The position numbers and the translations under genes were made by a program. From Emergomyces orientalis (taxonomy: Eukaryota; Ascomycota; Eurotiomycetes; Onygenales; Ajellomycetaceae): a stretch of 64,000 bases of DNA. Location of the stretch: assembly GCA_002110485.1 (NCBI GenBank), contig MOWL01000088.1, positions 186,001 through 250,000 on the forward strand, written 5' to 3'. The notes beneath the pieces were generated by a model. It saw only the letters and a program-made list of their open reading frames with translations. It was not told the DNA's origin and did not search any database. Positions 44,929 through 57,640 of this stretch are shown one piece after another; positions within the stretch are counted from its first letter, which is position 1, and every line of letters starts with the position of its first letter.

Positions 44929-47900
44929 TCAAAATGGTCGGAAGCCGGTGGGCTGTGGAGTGATGCCATTCGTATGGCCAAATGGAATAGGGCTGGTAGA
45001 TGGTGGTGCTGCTGACGGGCCCTGGGTGAGCATAAGCCGCGATCCACCGAGGACTGGAGTGTTGTCTTCTTCCTTTTGCTGGGAAGCTTCGCGGGCCTTG
45101 CGTTCTTCGTTGTCCTTCTTGAGCAGCTCGACGGTGCGGACTTGTTGGCTGAGGAGGTTGATCATGTAGGGCATTGAAAAGTCGGTTAGTCCATGGCGCC
45201 ATGAAATTTCCATAACTACGTCTGGCCGGATGAGGTCATAGCAAGCGTAAAGCATGCCGACGTAGCATTCTCGGCTACCGATATCCACGAACTGGAAAAT
45301 TGAAGTTAGCAACTGGTTGTCGTAAACTAGTTGGGGAAAAGAAAAGCTCCCAATAGAAATTGGCAAAACTTACGTATCGTAGCAGCTCCTCCACAACTTC
45401 AGTCTTTCCGGAGATAGCAGCGGTCTCGATGGCATCTTTGAAAAGTTTATCTTGTTTCGAAAGAGAAATCGACTTCTCCCATCTCTTATTCTTGCGATAG
45501 ATGCTGGCGGCGATTTGTCTGAAGAAAACCAGGTCATGCTTTTCAAGTCTCTGGGCAAGCTCCACGGGATCGTAGTTATCGTAGTTCTCCACTGAATCTC
45601 GCAAAGTCTTGTAATCTTCCTCTTCGATCAACAAATCGTTAATAGCATTGTTGACCGCCTTCTTATTCTGGGGTTGCACGTTAAGCAGGAATGGTTTGAT
45701 AAGAGGAATGTTATCGGACTTCTCGAACATGCGAACGACGCGGTTGACATCAATGCGTGGAGTGAGGGCTTGCAGCAAGTCGGTCAGTAGCAGGGGTTGC
45801 TCCTGAAGGTAGAAATTCAAGGCGCGGTAGTAAATTTCGAGGTTAGCAACTTTGACGATGATATCTTTGAACGAGTGGTGCTCCCAGGAGTCCGCTGCCC
45901 GTTCCATCATTGCTAGCGCAGCATTATCCCATTCATCGTAGTGGCAGTACAAGAACACCAGCTCAGGCCATAAGTTTGCCTCCTCACAAGCTCGGATCAT
46001 CTTAGGGATGTTAATTCGGGTCCAGAAGAGCTTCAGGTGCTCCATGACTTTGTCTGGATGATATTTGGATAAGGCGATACCCAATTCCGTGAACATACCC
46101 ATGTGGGCTCTCTCCAGGCCAAGGCCGGCTTCCAAAACAGCGATAAGCTCGTCAAAGTAACCATTACGCTCATACTGGTGAACTAAATCTTGTAATTCTT
46201 CAGCGTGCACAATAAGATTGAGGCCGCAAATTTGAGCAAGGCGGAATTCTTTCTTAGAAACGCATGCCTCGTTGACTTGCTTCCACACTTTGACGTTGTT
46301 AGCTTTCCGAGCGCACTCAACAGCAGCCTGATATTCTTCGAGGTGGACGAGAGTGGTGGCAAGTTTCGCCCAGTTGGAGATGCTAGTATAGAATATCTTG
46401 GCGGCCTCATGGAAACCTTCCTCATAAGCCTTGTCACCAGACGCCTCGACGTCTGCCACGTTGATGCCTCGTAAGAAATCCTCGAGTTCGCTCAATTGAT
46501 CTAGCCTGGCATAGCAAAAAGCCAAGGCGGTATCAACGGCGGGTTCCCGTAACGTTTTCCGAGCCATTTTAAGGAACTTGACTAGGTCCTCGTCCTTCCC
46601 AGCGTGAGTGGCAGTTTCGATTACTTCATTGTAGTTCGATGGGTCGCCGGCACGGATATACGACGCAATAGAATCTGAGACACGGAGGCCATCCAGCTGG
46701 GCCTTGGCAACCTTGCTCCAAACCTCGGGAAGCTCAACACGCTCCGCATATTCTTGTGCACGGTCGATGCTAACGATGGAATCAACAAGCACATTGGTGG
46801 CAGCCAGATGGTTGTCAACCTTCTTGTAGATTTCAAAAGCTTCCTCGTACAAACCCACGGAAATACACATAGTCGCAATTTCGTCGGCATTGAACTCGGA
46901 AAGTTTATGGATGTAATCCATGAGGCGACCTTTATCGGCTTTGGCAGCGGTAAGCATCATAAGGTTTTGCAGACTGCTATTGTCACTGAAAGGTGATGGT
47001 TCCAAAATGATCTTCTCCAAAAGTTCGATAAGTTCTCCCGGCAAGTCAGCATCGAGGAAGGCCTTGACAGCAATAGACACCTTATCTGGCTCCGCAGACT
47101 CAGGCACGGCAGTGGCAATTACTTGATCCACCAATGCTCGGCGGTGGATGTTATTGGTATTAAGAACAAAGGCCCAAATTTCGGGATCAGCACGCTCCAA
47201 AAGGTAACGAGCTTGAGCACGGTACATAGAGTTCTCGTTGGTGATATTAATAAGTTCAAGGTCATTGTGCCCCTTGCGATAAGCAACATAAGCAAGATTG
47301 GGATCGCGCTTCTCGCAATATTTTCCAACGGTGAGAGTATCGTAGAGGTCGTTCTCCTTCAAGAATTTTTCTGGGTTGTTGTTGCTATCGATATAAATCT
47401 TAGCCAGGGCATTGTAAACTGCCTGCTGCTGGTTTCCAGTGGCAAGCGTATTCTCCAAGAATGGAAGAAGGATCTTAAGGCGGTTACGGGACTCGACCTC
47501 AGAAACAAGGTCGTCGATGGGAATTGATGCTGCGTCAACTGTAGACAGAAGGTTCTTGATAATGCTCTCGTCGCAATCAACGTCCAACAGACCACCAACG
47601 ACAGCGGGTGTTCGGGAAGGGTTCACTCGTTGGACGTAAACCTCGATGGACCGATATTGCTGGCTTTGGTAAAGATAGAGAACAAGGTCATGAATGAAGT
47701 TGAAACGGTCGCAAACAATGATCAAAGGCAGTTGCTCGGTTAGACGAGCTTCTTTCAAGAAATTCTTAACCTTCTCCGGATTGTAGTAATTGCTTTCCCG
47801 GCAAATTCGCTCTACCTCGGTCAACTGGTTCATCTTGGTCGCAGCTTCGATATATTTGAAGTGAACATCTGGGTCCTCGCTTAGATTTACAATACTGCCA

Positions 47901-50479
47901 AGGTAATAGTAGAGGCCTTCCGCAGTTCGGTATTTTTCGAAGAGATTGATCAAGTTGGTAGGTCCCAGGAGATCCGAAAATTTAGTGGCAATTTGGACAA
48001 CAGCCGACAAATTTTGACGCAAGTTGGCCTTCAGCATCTCATTCATACACTCCAAACACTGTTCGACAGAAAGGCGTCCAAAATAGCTTATTAACCATTC
48101 GGGGTTCAGCTTGTCCGTGCGGACGATATTTCGCATGATTACAACAGGGTCGTCGGTGTTTTCCAAAGCACGTTGATAGAGCTGCGCATTTTCGCAAAGC
48201 TGGGATATTCTTGCTTTATCGTAGTGTGTAAACATCTCATTACCAAGAATTGCATCTGCGACCTGCGGGGCATTGACAAGGTTCATCTCAAGCAATCTCG
48301 TCTGGAGGTTTGCATGCTCAGGCTTGTTATCTTTAAGTGCATCAAGAAGGAAGGCAGTCGCCTGTTGAACCATATTTTGAGAAATGAACACGTCGACTAC
48401 GCGATCTAAATCCACAAGCGCGCCATTTTCATCGCTGGCAAGTTGTGCAGCGAACTCTGCACATTTCTCAGGGTTGACACGCACAATATGCTGGAGCAGT
48501 TGAATGTAGTCCGGCTGGTATCCGACTTGCTTCGAGAACGCCAAAATCTTGTCAAATTGGCCGGTTTCGGCAAAACCGGCAACAACTTTATGTGGTACAT
48601 TGGCCTTCAAATAAATATTGAGAGCAAGATTCATATCATGTGGGCGGACCATATCACCCAATTCCTCTGAACACCCAAGCTTGTTTTCAGACATCCATTT
48701 CTCTAGCAGATGTTTCCGACCTTGCTGCAGAACTGGTCTGACAAGTTCAACACTCTCATATTGGTTCATGCCACCTTGATCAAGAAGCATCCCAAAGTAC
48801 TGCAAGATAACGGACATACCGGTTGCGGGCTGGGGAGCATTCTTGAGGAGATTGATGGTCGCAGGCGTACGAAGGAATCCGCGGGGAGAGTTGGCAGCGA
48901 TCTTGGCAGCTTGGACATAATCTCCTCGTGCCACCATTGAGTCGAATTCTCTCTTAAGAAAGTCATCCGCTCCTGGAAGTCCTCCTTTCGATGCAAGTCT
49001 GACTGCAAGCCCTTCGCTGTTAAGTTTTTGTAGAATGTACGGGATGACCTTGTCCTCGTCGACGCTGGTAGCAAGAACTTGACCATCGCGGTTAACGCCA
49101 ACGATACCCGCCGAATCCGAATCTGGAGCCGTTGCGAATATCGACCTAGGAGAAATTCTGTTCACGAATATGCAGCTACCAGTTTCTAGGTCGTAGAGGT
49201 GGATGAAACCAAACATCGTCACGATGTAAGCAATATCGTATCTCTTAGAAAGTTGAATCGACGATGGAAAATCTGTCATGGCCTCCGGCGGGAAAAAGAG
49301 TGGCAGAGCCTTCTTAGGGAATTTCTTATTAATATCCGTATTGTCGATTTCCACAATGTGTAGTTTTGCACCTGTTGCGGCGCGAACGGCAAACGTGAAA
49401 ATTTTTGTCTCCGCTGGGTTCCCAGCGACGCGGATTTTGCCAAAGGCAGCTGCGTGCCCTTCGATTATCTGCGATTCGGAACGCGCACGGGAATATAGCT
49501 GTATCTTCCCTAGAGCGGGCCCGTTTTCTTGGGCATGAACTGCAACAACTGCCGTCCACTGTTCATCATCCGTAGTTTGATAGTTGAAGATTTTCCAGTT
49601 CTAAAAGTAGCAGGGCGGTTAGACAATCCTAAAGTTGCTGCGGGCGCGATATGCAATATGCATATTGGAAATAACAATGAACCCACCTCCTCATCTATTC
49701 TTTCCTTATGCACAGATGCCTCGACAGGCTGAGTTTTTTCTCCGAAGACGTCCCAGTGGTAGGAATGGGTTGCCGTCACCAAGGCAAGAGAACGTTCGTT
49801 AATCCATTTCCAGAACAGTATCTTAACCCTGAATCTAACGTCCTTCAGGATCTGTTCCGTCTGGAGGTTCATGATCCGGAGATTTCCGTCTTCCGACCTG
49901 ACGGCGAGAATGTGTTTATTCGGGTGCATAATAGCACTCTCGCCGGGGATGGAACGACGGTAGACCTCATCTGAGTTTCTGGGGTTGACGACAACGATCT
50001 GCTGTTGTCCACCGACATTCTGCCGTACGCAAACGAAGCGGTCGGATTCAAGGGTCTGATTTGTGTCCACGAGAGAGTTAGATTTAATTGGCTCAAACAA
50101 AGAGGGCGCGTTTGATGTTTAAGATCAGAGAAGGAAAATGTTAGAAAACTTACACATGTGCTAGGAAGAATGGCGTTCTCCTGGGTTGAAAGAACGAAGG
50201 TGTTAGCACACTATCCCTTTGACTTCGCAAATTGCTACCAGCTTTGATTCTGATGCATAGTTCCCAAATTGAGCCGCCATGAGATGCCGCAAGGGGAAGA
50301 TAATATCCTCAGGGTGCGCTGGATAAAACATACCGAAATGCCGATGGATTTCAACTAAACACAGCCAGGTAGAAACCAAAATCAGTCATGAATACCCATA
50401 GACGCATACTAGCTAGGACAACTGGGTATACCTGTAAAAGCTCAGTGAGTTTGATGGGGATATCTGTGGGATTGGCCAT
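44929..50479 (-). CDS. CHC1: Clathrin heavy chain
   Basis: Six exons (50479-50432, 50354-50334, 50180-50154, 50055-49687, 49600-45374, 45291-44929), all phase 0, give 1,684 residues, the usual fungal length. The start MANPTDIPIKLTELLQ precedes the N-terminal beta-propeller (TLESDRFVCVRQNVGGQQQ, YSRARSESQIIEGH). The linker and clathrin repeats of the leg follow (QVADAILGNEMFTHYDKARI, MDYIHKLSEFNADEI). The last exon carries the trimerisation end (FVDIGSRECYVGMLYACYDL) and a Pro/Gly-rich tail. It forms the triskelion of clathrin coats in endocytosis and Golgi-endosome traffic. Three of its five introns fall in the first 120 codons, a pattern often linked to expression control. Confidence 0.96.
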
Positions 50480-52403
50480 GGTTGGGAGGGCCGGAGGACG
50501 ACGACCTCATGCACCCAACAAAACGCCTACGCAAGGAGAAGATTCGAACGGAAGGGAAATAGCAAAGACGCGACCAAAGGCAAGATGAATAGATGCTGGA
50601 AAGAGAAAAGAGAGCAAAGAGAAGAAAGAGTGGTGGTATGCAGTATTGTGGAGGGAGAGGGATGAAGATGCGATGATGTTGTCTGACGGGAGAGAAACCA
50701 GCTTCAGGAGTTGAAGTTAGGAGATGTTGTCGTGTCCTGGGTTGGCGGGTCACGTGGCAGCTGCAACATCAATCCCCGACGAGGAATGAAAACTAGCGTC
50801 TCCACCTGGGCAGGCTGTTTGCGGCATCGATGATGGTGGTGATGCGTCGTCCCAAGGATGAAAGAAGCTCACAGGAATGATATCTATTCTTCTATTTCTC
50901 ACTGAGCTGGTGGACTCGCTACCTGAATACTCATCGCACCCTCCACCATCGAAACGGCCTCTAGCAGGTGGCCAACTGTTCATTTATATCGTCGTTCCAT
51001 TCGAATTCAACCTCACTAATTCACTCAGTTCTCGGTCAGACTACCATCTCTGCTCATACATACCTGGGTTGTTGATATATAGTTACTCACAGTCAACCAA
51101 ATCCAGCTTCTGATCATTCCCTCCATCTACGTTTTCCACTTCCAAAAACGCAATAATGCACGTTCTCTGACATGAATTACTAATTTTATATCCATATCTC
51201 CAACCAATGGCCATAAATATTCTTCAAATTTTTAATCTCCAGACTACCTTCATTTACCCGTCCCTTTCCTTGAATCCCGGACTTGACTTACCCCTCCGTT
51301 TTGCCCCCATGAAAGAAAGATAAAGAAGAGAGACCTCTGCGTGCTGAGAAGAAAGAAAATGACCTACGCAAGCAACGAAACTCCAGACTTCATTATCATA
51401 TCATATCATACACCACATTACGCAAAGGATGAGGAAATAAATCAACGCTGCTGGCTGCTGTTCTTTTCCCCGTGACTCTGGGGTCAATGTTAAGGAGACG
51501 AAGTAAACAAAGAGACAAAATAGTACCGCATACAGAGTTCTTAAAGAAGTACTGTCTAATGAATTTAAAATCCCCTTCAAATCTCGTTCCTAGGCATCGC
51601 ATATATGCATTTAATGAGGATGTACATACCCGTCTCTGCCGTTCCCGCCTATTTTCCCGAGACATCGTTCCCTCCCGCCTTGGGTGGAAGTGGAATACAT
51701 AGATTCGTATTTTGCTGCACTGTGCTCCGTACTGTACTGTACATACCAGCAAAGCCCCCTTTATCAATTCAGTGGCTAAAAATTGCAGACTTGCGCCAAT
51801 GAAACGAGCACACATTATTCATCCAATTACAATAAACCAGATTTCAAAGATCTCAAAGATAAGCTTACCCGCTTACTAACCTTTCCCGCTCCACTCACCA
51901 CCCCTATGTACTATACCTACCTACCTAGGTATGTCCCGGTGTTATTCTCTTCATTTCCAAGTTCTCGTTATTCTCTTCATCTCCTCCTATCCTGTCCTTC
52001 TAGTACTATGCTATACCCAACGGCAAATCATAATATCTGCATACAATAGATCCGTAGCATTTCTATATAGAGACCCATGGCGTGTTGGAAACTGAAAAAA
52101 AAAAGATATCAATAAAACAATAAGCCTTCATTTATTCATGTTTATACGTACCTAGGTATTGCATTACTACCTAGGTAGATCCGCAGCTTGTACCTCACAA
52201 ACACTCAAGAGAACCATCACTATCAACTTTTTGATTAATTTCATGTTATGCTCAGTAACCGGAAATGAAATAACTTAGACTTCCCGTCTCATGCCATTTT
52301 TACCATTCCCGTTCCCATTTCTTTCTCGTATACCATACCATCTAACCACTAATAGAAGAAAGGCCGTAACATGGAAAAGGGGAAAAAAAAGAACATCAAA
52401 AAA
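50480..52403. other. Intergenic between clathrin and the purine gene
   Basis: Upstream region of clathrin and 3' flank of the purine gene. No gene seen. It contains the repeated palindrome described separately and AT-rich sequence. Confidence 0.45.
51922..52177. repeat. Three copies of palindrome TACCTAGGTA
   Basis: Exact copies at 51922-51931, 52149-52158 and 52168-52177; the last two are nine bases apart. Possible binding sites or just a motif common in this genome's spacers; function unknown. Confidence 0.6.
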
Positions 52404-54463
52404 TCAATGATGGAACAACCGAATCCCCTGCTCCACAAACACAATCCCCAATTTCTCCGCCGTTTCAAAGACAGGGCCGTCATTCTGGCTTCCACTTGGT
52501 GCAGCAATGTATTTAACACCAGACCGCGCGGCGCGGAACACGTTATCAATGAAAGGGAACTGTAACCCAAAAAAAAAAAAGCATGAAGTTAGCAAATACC
52601 CAAAACCACACATACGAGAAAGGGAAGGGAAAAAAAAAAAAAAAAACCCCTTACAAAAGCATCCGACGAAACCGCCACCTCCCCCAACTTCTCCAACCAC
52701 CCTTCCCTCTCCTCAACTGTAAACCGCTCCGGCACACACCCTTCCTCAAACACCCTCTCAAAATCAGCCTTCTCAACCGCATTCCCCGGAACCTGACCGG
52801 AGCACAACATATCAATGGCATTACTCTTCTCCGCCCTCTTCGTGCCAGGCTTCCACCGAATATTCAACGCCCGCTCGTGGAACCGCATCCACCAGTTATC
52901 CGCCTTATCGCCCGCAAGGCGCGTGCAGTGGATCCGGCTCTGCTGGCCCGCGCCAAGGCCGATGACCTGGCCGTTCAGTGCGTAGCAGACGGAGTTTGAT
53001 TGTGTGTATTTGAGCGCAATGGTGGCGACGCTGAGGTCGCGGAGGGCGGAGTCCGGGAGTTTCTTGAGGTCCTTGGGTGTGACGATGGACGCGAAGGTTT
53101 CGTTGGGGTGGATGGTGGCGTCGTTGCGGTGTTGGGACAGCTGGATGCCGTATACCGAACGGGTTTCTTCGGCGGGGGGGTGATAGGTCTCGTCCATTTG
53201 GAGGACGAGGTATTTTCCACCCTTTTTCTTGGTGAGGAGGGCTAGGGCTCCGGGGGTGTAGCCGGGTGCGATAACGCCGTCGGAGACTTCCCGGGAGATG
53301 ATTTTGGCGGTGGGGACGTCGACAATGTCTGAGAGGGCGATGACGTCGCCGAAGCTGGACATGCGGTCAGCGCCTCTCGCGCGGGCGTACGCTTGTGCCA
53401 ATCCCGATTCATCAATACCGGCGATGTCGTCAACCATGTAAACTTTCTTCTCCTTCTCGTTCAACGGGACGCCAATGGCAGCACCGGCGGGCGAAACGTG
53501 CTTGAAGCTAGCAGCAGCCGGGTAGCCCAAGGCCTGCTTCAATTCCTTAACGAGCGGCCAGGCGTTCAAAGCATCCAGAAGATTGATATATCCCGGGGAC
53601 CCGCCAAGGACCTTGAACGGCAACTGGCTCTGTCTAGTGAAAGCGCAAGCGGGTTTCTGGTGAGGATTCGCGCCATAACGAAGCGGCATGTACTGTGTAC
53701 CAGTAGCGTACTTCTTCCTGAAGAAGCCCGAGATCGCCTCGTCGTAGTCCGCAGTATGCTCAAAGGCCTTGAGGGCATAAAGTTTCCTGTTCTTCTCCGA
53801 GACATCCCCTGCCTCGAGCTCACTCAGGAATTCAGGGTAGTCGCTGGGATCACTGAGGATGGTGACACGGGCATGGTTCTTCGCCGCAGCGCGTAGTAGA
53901 GTGACGCCTCCGATATCAATCTCCTCGACGGCCTCTTCGATGGTAACGTTGACCTTGGCCACGGTCTCTTTGAACGGGTATAGGTTGCAGACAACGTAGT
54001 CGACCTTGGCGATCTTCTGGTCTGCCAGATCCTGTTCGTCGGACTCGATATTCCGGGCGAGGATACCGCCATGGACTGCGGGGTGGAGGGTCTTCACGCG
54101 ACCGCCCAACATTTCGGGGGCGTGTGTGATGGCCGATACATCTCTATTCCAGCTGGTCATCAGTATTTGTTTTGATTTGCAGAAAACTCATAGACAAAAT
54201 ATGCATGGCCCCAACATCGTGACCAACTCACTCAACCGGGAACCCAGCTTCCCTAATCATCTTCGCCGTGCCACCAGATGCGAGTAAGCGGACATTGTGT
54301 TGGATGAGGCCCTTGGCCAAGTCCAGCAGGCCAGTTTTGTCGTAGACCGACAGGATCGCTAGAGCAATTCACCATGAATAACGTCAGCCATGAAACGTAA
54401 TAGAATAGCAGGGAATTGAGATCGATCAAGTAGAAAAATATGTGTACCCGATTTCTGCGCCAT
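52404..54463 (-). CDS. ADE17: Bifunctional AICAR transformylase/IMP cyclohydrolase (purH type)
   Basis: Four exons (54463-54448, 54358-54232, 54143-52655, 52559-52404) give 595 residues, close to yeast Ade16/Ade17. The N-terminal MGS-like IMP cyclohydrolase domain begins MAQKSAILSVYDKTGLLDLA, then ASGGTAKMIREAGFPVEDVS. The AICAR transformylase domain has RYGANPHQKPA and the catalytic Lys-His in FKHVSPAGAAIG, ending with FPFIDNVFRAARSG. It catalyses the last two steps of IMP synthesis in the cytosol, using 10-formyl-tetrahydrofolate. The ATG at 54463 has A at -3 and G at +4. The frame stays open upstream to another ATG at 54556 (31 extra residues). Confidence 0.95.
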
Positions 54464-56300
54464 CTTATCACGAAAATATTTAAGGGCAGGCCTGTCGAAC
54501 TCGGTAGCGTCGAGGGATTTCTTGAGCGCCTGCGTGGGTGCGAAGTCATCAGTCATAACTAAGTCTTCGTAACTGTCTGGTCTGTACTCTTCCTTGCGCA
54601 AATGAATTGTACCAGTTTCACATAACAACAATAGCAGAAATATTTAAGCAGAAAAGAAATGAAAATGAAAAGAAGAAAATGAACAGCATCAACAACTCCC
54701 CAGCGGTCACAGTAGTTGAGTAAATATTTTGGGGAGGGCGGGTGGTGGGATATATCATCTCTCAACAAAACCCCTCCGTCCGTCTCTCCGCCCCCACCAG
54801 AAATAAAAGGAACGAAAGAAAGAAAGATAATCAGACCACACCACACAGCCGACCAAAGGATACGATGTGTGTATGGTAACTAGTAGCAGTAGTTGGTGAA
54901 GAGGGGCAAAGGTGACTTAGGTAGGTCTATGCAAAATCTACTTACCAGGAGGTCTAGTTAACAAGGCGGACAAAAATATCCAATCAATTGCTATCTCCTT
55001 GACACTTTTTCCAAAATAAAAAAACAGAAGAGCAAATATATAATAATAATAAAAACCAACCAACAATTGTTTTCTTCCAAGAAGAATTAGAATTCCCTTT
55101 TTTTTCCTCCTTCTTCCTCTCTTTTTTCTCCCTCAATTACTAGTTTGAAACTAAATCTTTTTCTTTCTCGTCTGCCGCGACCCCACCATTGGCGCAATTC
55201 TTATGTCAGCAGCTCCGGCTCCGATCCCGCAACTTTCCATCAAACAAGACAAACACTAAAAAAAAGAACAAACAAATCACATGACCCTATCCCTCAAATA
55301 AAGAAATTTTTCCTCCGTTTCTTTCCGTTTCTTCTTCTTTTTCTTTTCTCCACATGAACAACGCAAAAATAAATAACATTCTACAAAAAAGCGTTCCTAC
55401 AAAGGCTCCAAACGCCCCCTTCCTTTATAAAGAAGGGGGATGCCCATGAGGTATGGAAATCGTCTATTAGAATGGAGAATAATGCTGTACATTGGCTTTT
55501 GTCGTCGGTCTTGGGTGCAGTGTCACTCTCCCCCCCCCCTTTTTTTTAAAAAAAAGGGAGGTTGTGGGTGGGATTGCAATGATTGGCGGGACATTCTTTC
55601 GTTTTCTTTTATTTCATATTTGTTGACTTGGCTGGTTGGTTATGCTGTGTACTTCGGTTGCTCTTTTTTTTTTTTTGAAATGAGCTTGTGGGAAGTGTTG
55701 ATAACCGCGATTCTATCATGATGCTGAAGGGGATATACGATATGGATTCCAGTAGACGATGGGTCTATGGTTCCCGGTCGATGAATAGCCTACTATGTTG
55801 GGCAAGTTATCAGTGCCTAAGAACTCACGTACATTGAAAAAAAATATTGAAAGTAAAAATAAAAATTCATTCAAATCAATGAATCAAGAATTCAACGTTG
55901 TAGGGAATTGAAAACCGAATAGATAAATATATATACAAATGACCCATCCCTCCACAACCAGATTCCCCCCCCATCCCAGAAAAAAATATATATATAAGAA
56001 TAGCCACTGCCATTAACATAGTTGAAATGTAATAACCGTTCCCCGCTCCCCTTCACCTGCGAGTCGAAACACCTTCCCCATCTCTCTTCATATCTGTAGT
56101 GTCCCACGGCCAACCCTCCGCTGGTAATTAACACGATATGGTATACAAGCCGCATCGCATCCCACCTGCACACAATAGAAAACAACCCAGAATAGTTAAA
56201 AAACATAAAATAAAATAAAAGCCCAAGGAAAATAAGAAGGGGAAATAAAATAAAAGAGCATCAGCCAAATCTCCTCAGAGCGCAACAAAGTCATGCCAAC
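54464..56300. other. Intergenic, purine-gene leader and INSIG 3' flank
   Basis: Holds the purine gene promoter and leader (T/C-rich near 55080-55140) and the 3' side of the INSIG gene. A C-run next to T and A runs lies at 55529-55560. No independent gene is supported. A possible extra INSIG exon at about 56160 is discussed in the findings. Confidence 0.4.
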
Positions 56301-57640
56301 TCACCTCCCCCAACCCACCGCCAAACGCCTCCCAATATTCCCAAAGCAAACACAACTGCAAAACAACACACTGGCAATCCACGTCCCCACCGCAATACTC
56401 TCTTGAGACGCGAACATCCATGTACCACTAGCACCACTAACAGTGCCACTATGTATAGATTCAACATTCGGAGCCGGCACGACATCGGGGTTAATACCCA
56501 GCAGCGTGACCATGCCCAGCAAACCGACGGCGGTGGAGAGCATGAAGCCTGGCTTTGAGCGGTCGATGAGGTACCAGAGGAACGGGTTGACGAGGGCGAG
56601 GGTTAGGGAGACTTGGAGGGTTGATTGCCAGGGGAGTTTGCGCTGGTAAATTTTTTGAATTAGTTTTAGATACTACATGAAGAGGAACAAGATGGTAGGG
56701 GGTGGGCGTGTGCGTAAAATGGGTAATTGAGAAGACTTACAATCGCAAACGCAATACCCACAAAGGCACCAATACTCCTGACAACCTGGTTCCAATCACC
56801 CGCTATAATCCCCATGCCCTTCGATTGCTCCCCATTCAGCTTCCCGTTCCTGTCCCCGTTCCCACTGCCATTCGAGTTCAAATTCATATTCCCACCCCCA
56901 TTAACCTGCACATTCCCACTCCGCCTCCCCCCTTCTTTCTCATTTTCATCACCGACAAAATCCTCCCAAACAACATCAAACCACGGCAACAGCCCGCCCA
57001 ACGCCACCCCAGCCCCGCCCCAGAACAACATATACACCCACGACCTACGCCTGATGACATCGATATTCTCAATCTTTATCGGCGTCACGCGCGGGTTATC
57101 GTGTAGGTGCGTGATGATGGTGCCATAGGCGACGCCGAAGATGAAGAGTAGGGCGCTGCGGAGGAGGAGGGGGAGGTAGAAGGTGCGGATGGTGTGGCGG
57201 CGGGGGTGGTGAGTTCTGCCACGTGTGGTGGTGGAGTAGCGACGGGTGGAGGACGAGCTGGAGGATGGGTTTGTGGTTCCATTTGATGGTTTTGTGGTAG
57301 AGCCTAGGGTAGTAGAGGGTGAGCGGGTATAGGTGTAGGTGGAGGTGGGTGTTTGGGCACCGGTGTCCCAGGAGGAGAGGTCGTCGCGGGGGTTATCGAG
57401 GGTTGCGGGCGAGTAGATGCCTAGGAGGGTGGAGGAGGTGAGATTTAGGATTGAGCGAGTGCGGCTGGCGGCGAGTGAGTCTTTAGATGTATCAAGGGGT
57501 TCTGGGTTGTTGGTGCTGGTGCTGTAGGGGGCTGATTCTTCTGGAACGGGGGTAGGGGGTTCAGAGGGCTCTGCGGAGGAAGAAACGAGTTCGAAAGGTT
57601 TCCGGGGGCGGGGGCGGAGGATTCCAGGTTCGCGGTCCAT
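56301..57640 (-). CDS. INSIG-domain sterol-regulatory membrane protein
   Basis: Two exons (57640-56741, 56642-56301) give 413 residues. About 150 Ser/Thr/Pro-rich residues precede the INSIG domain. Membrane segments start with FYLPLLLRSALLFIFGVAYG (about 154), then WVYMLFWGGAGVALGGLLPW (about 198). An Asn/Gly-rich loop (GNVQVNGGGNMNLNSNGSGN) lies between segments 2 and 3. Exon 2 encodes RKLPWQSTLQVSLTLALVNP, FLWYLIDRSKPGFMLSTAVG and SVLFCSCVCFGNIGRRLA. INSIG proteins sit in the ER membrane and hold SCAP or HMG-CoA reductase in response to sterols. The partner in this fungus cannot be told. Confidence 0.88.
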
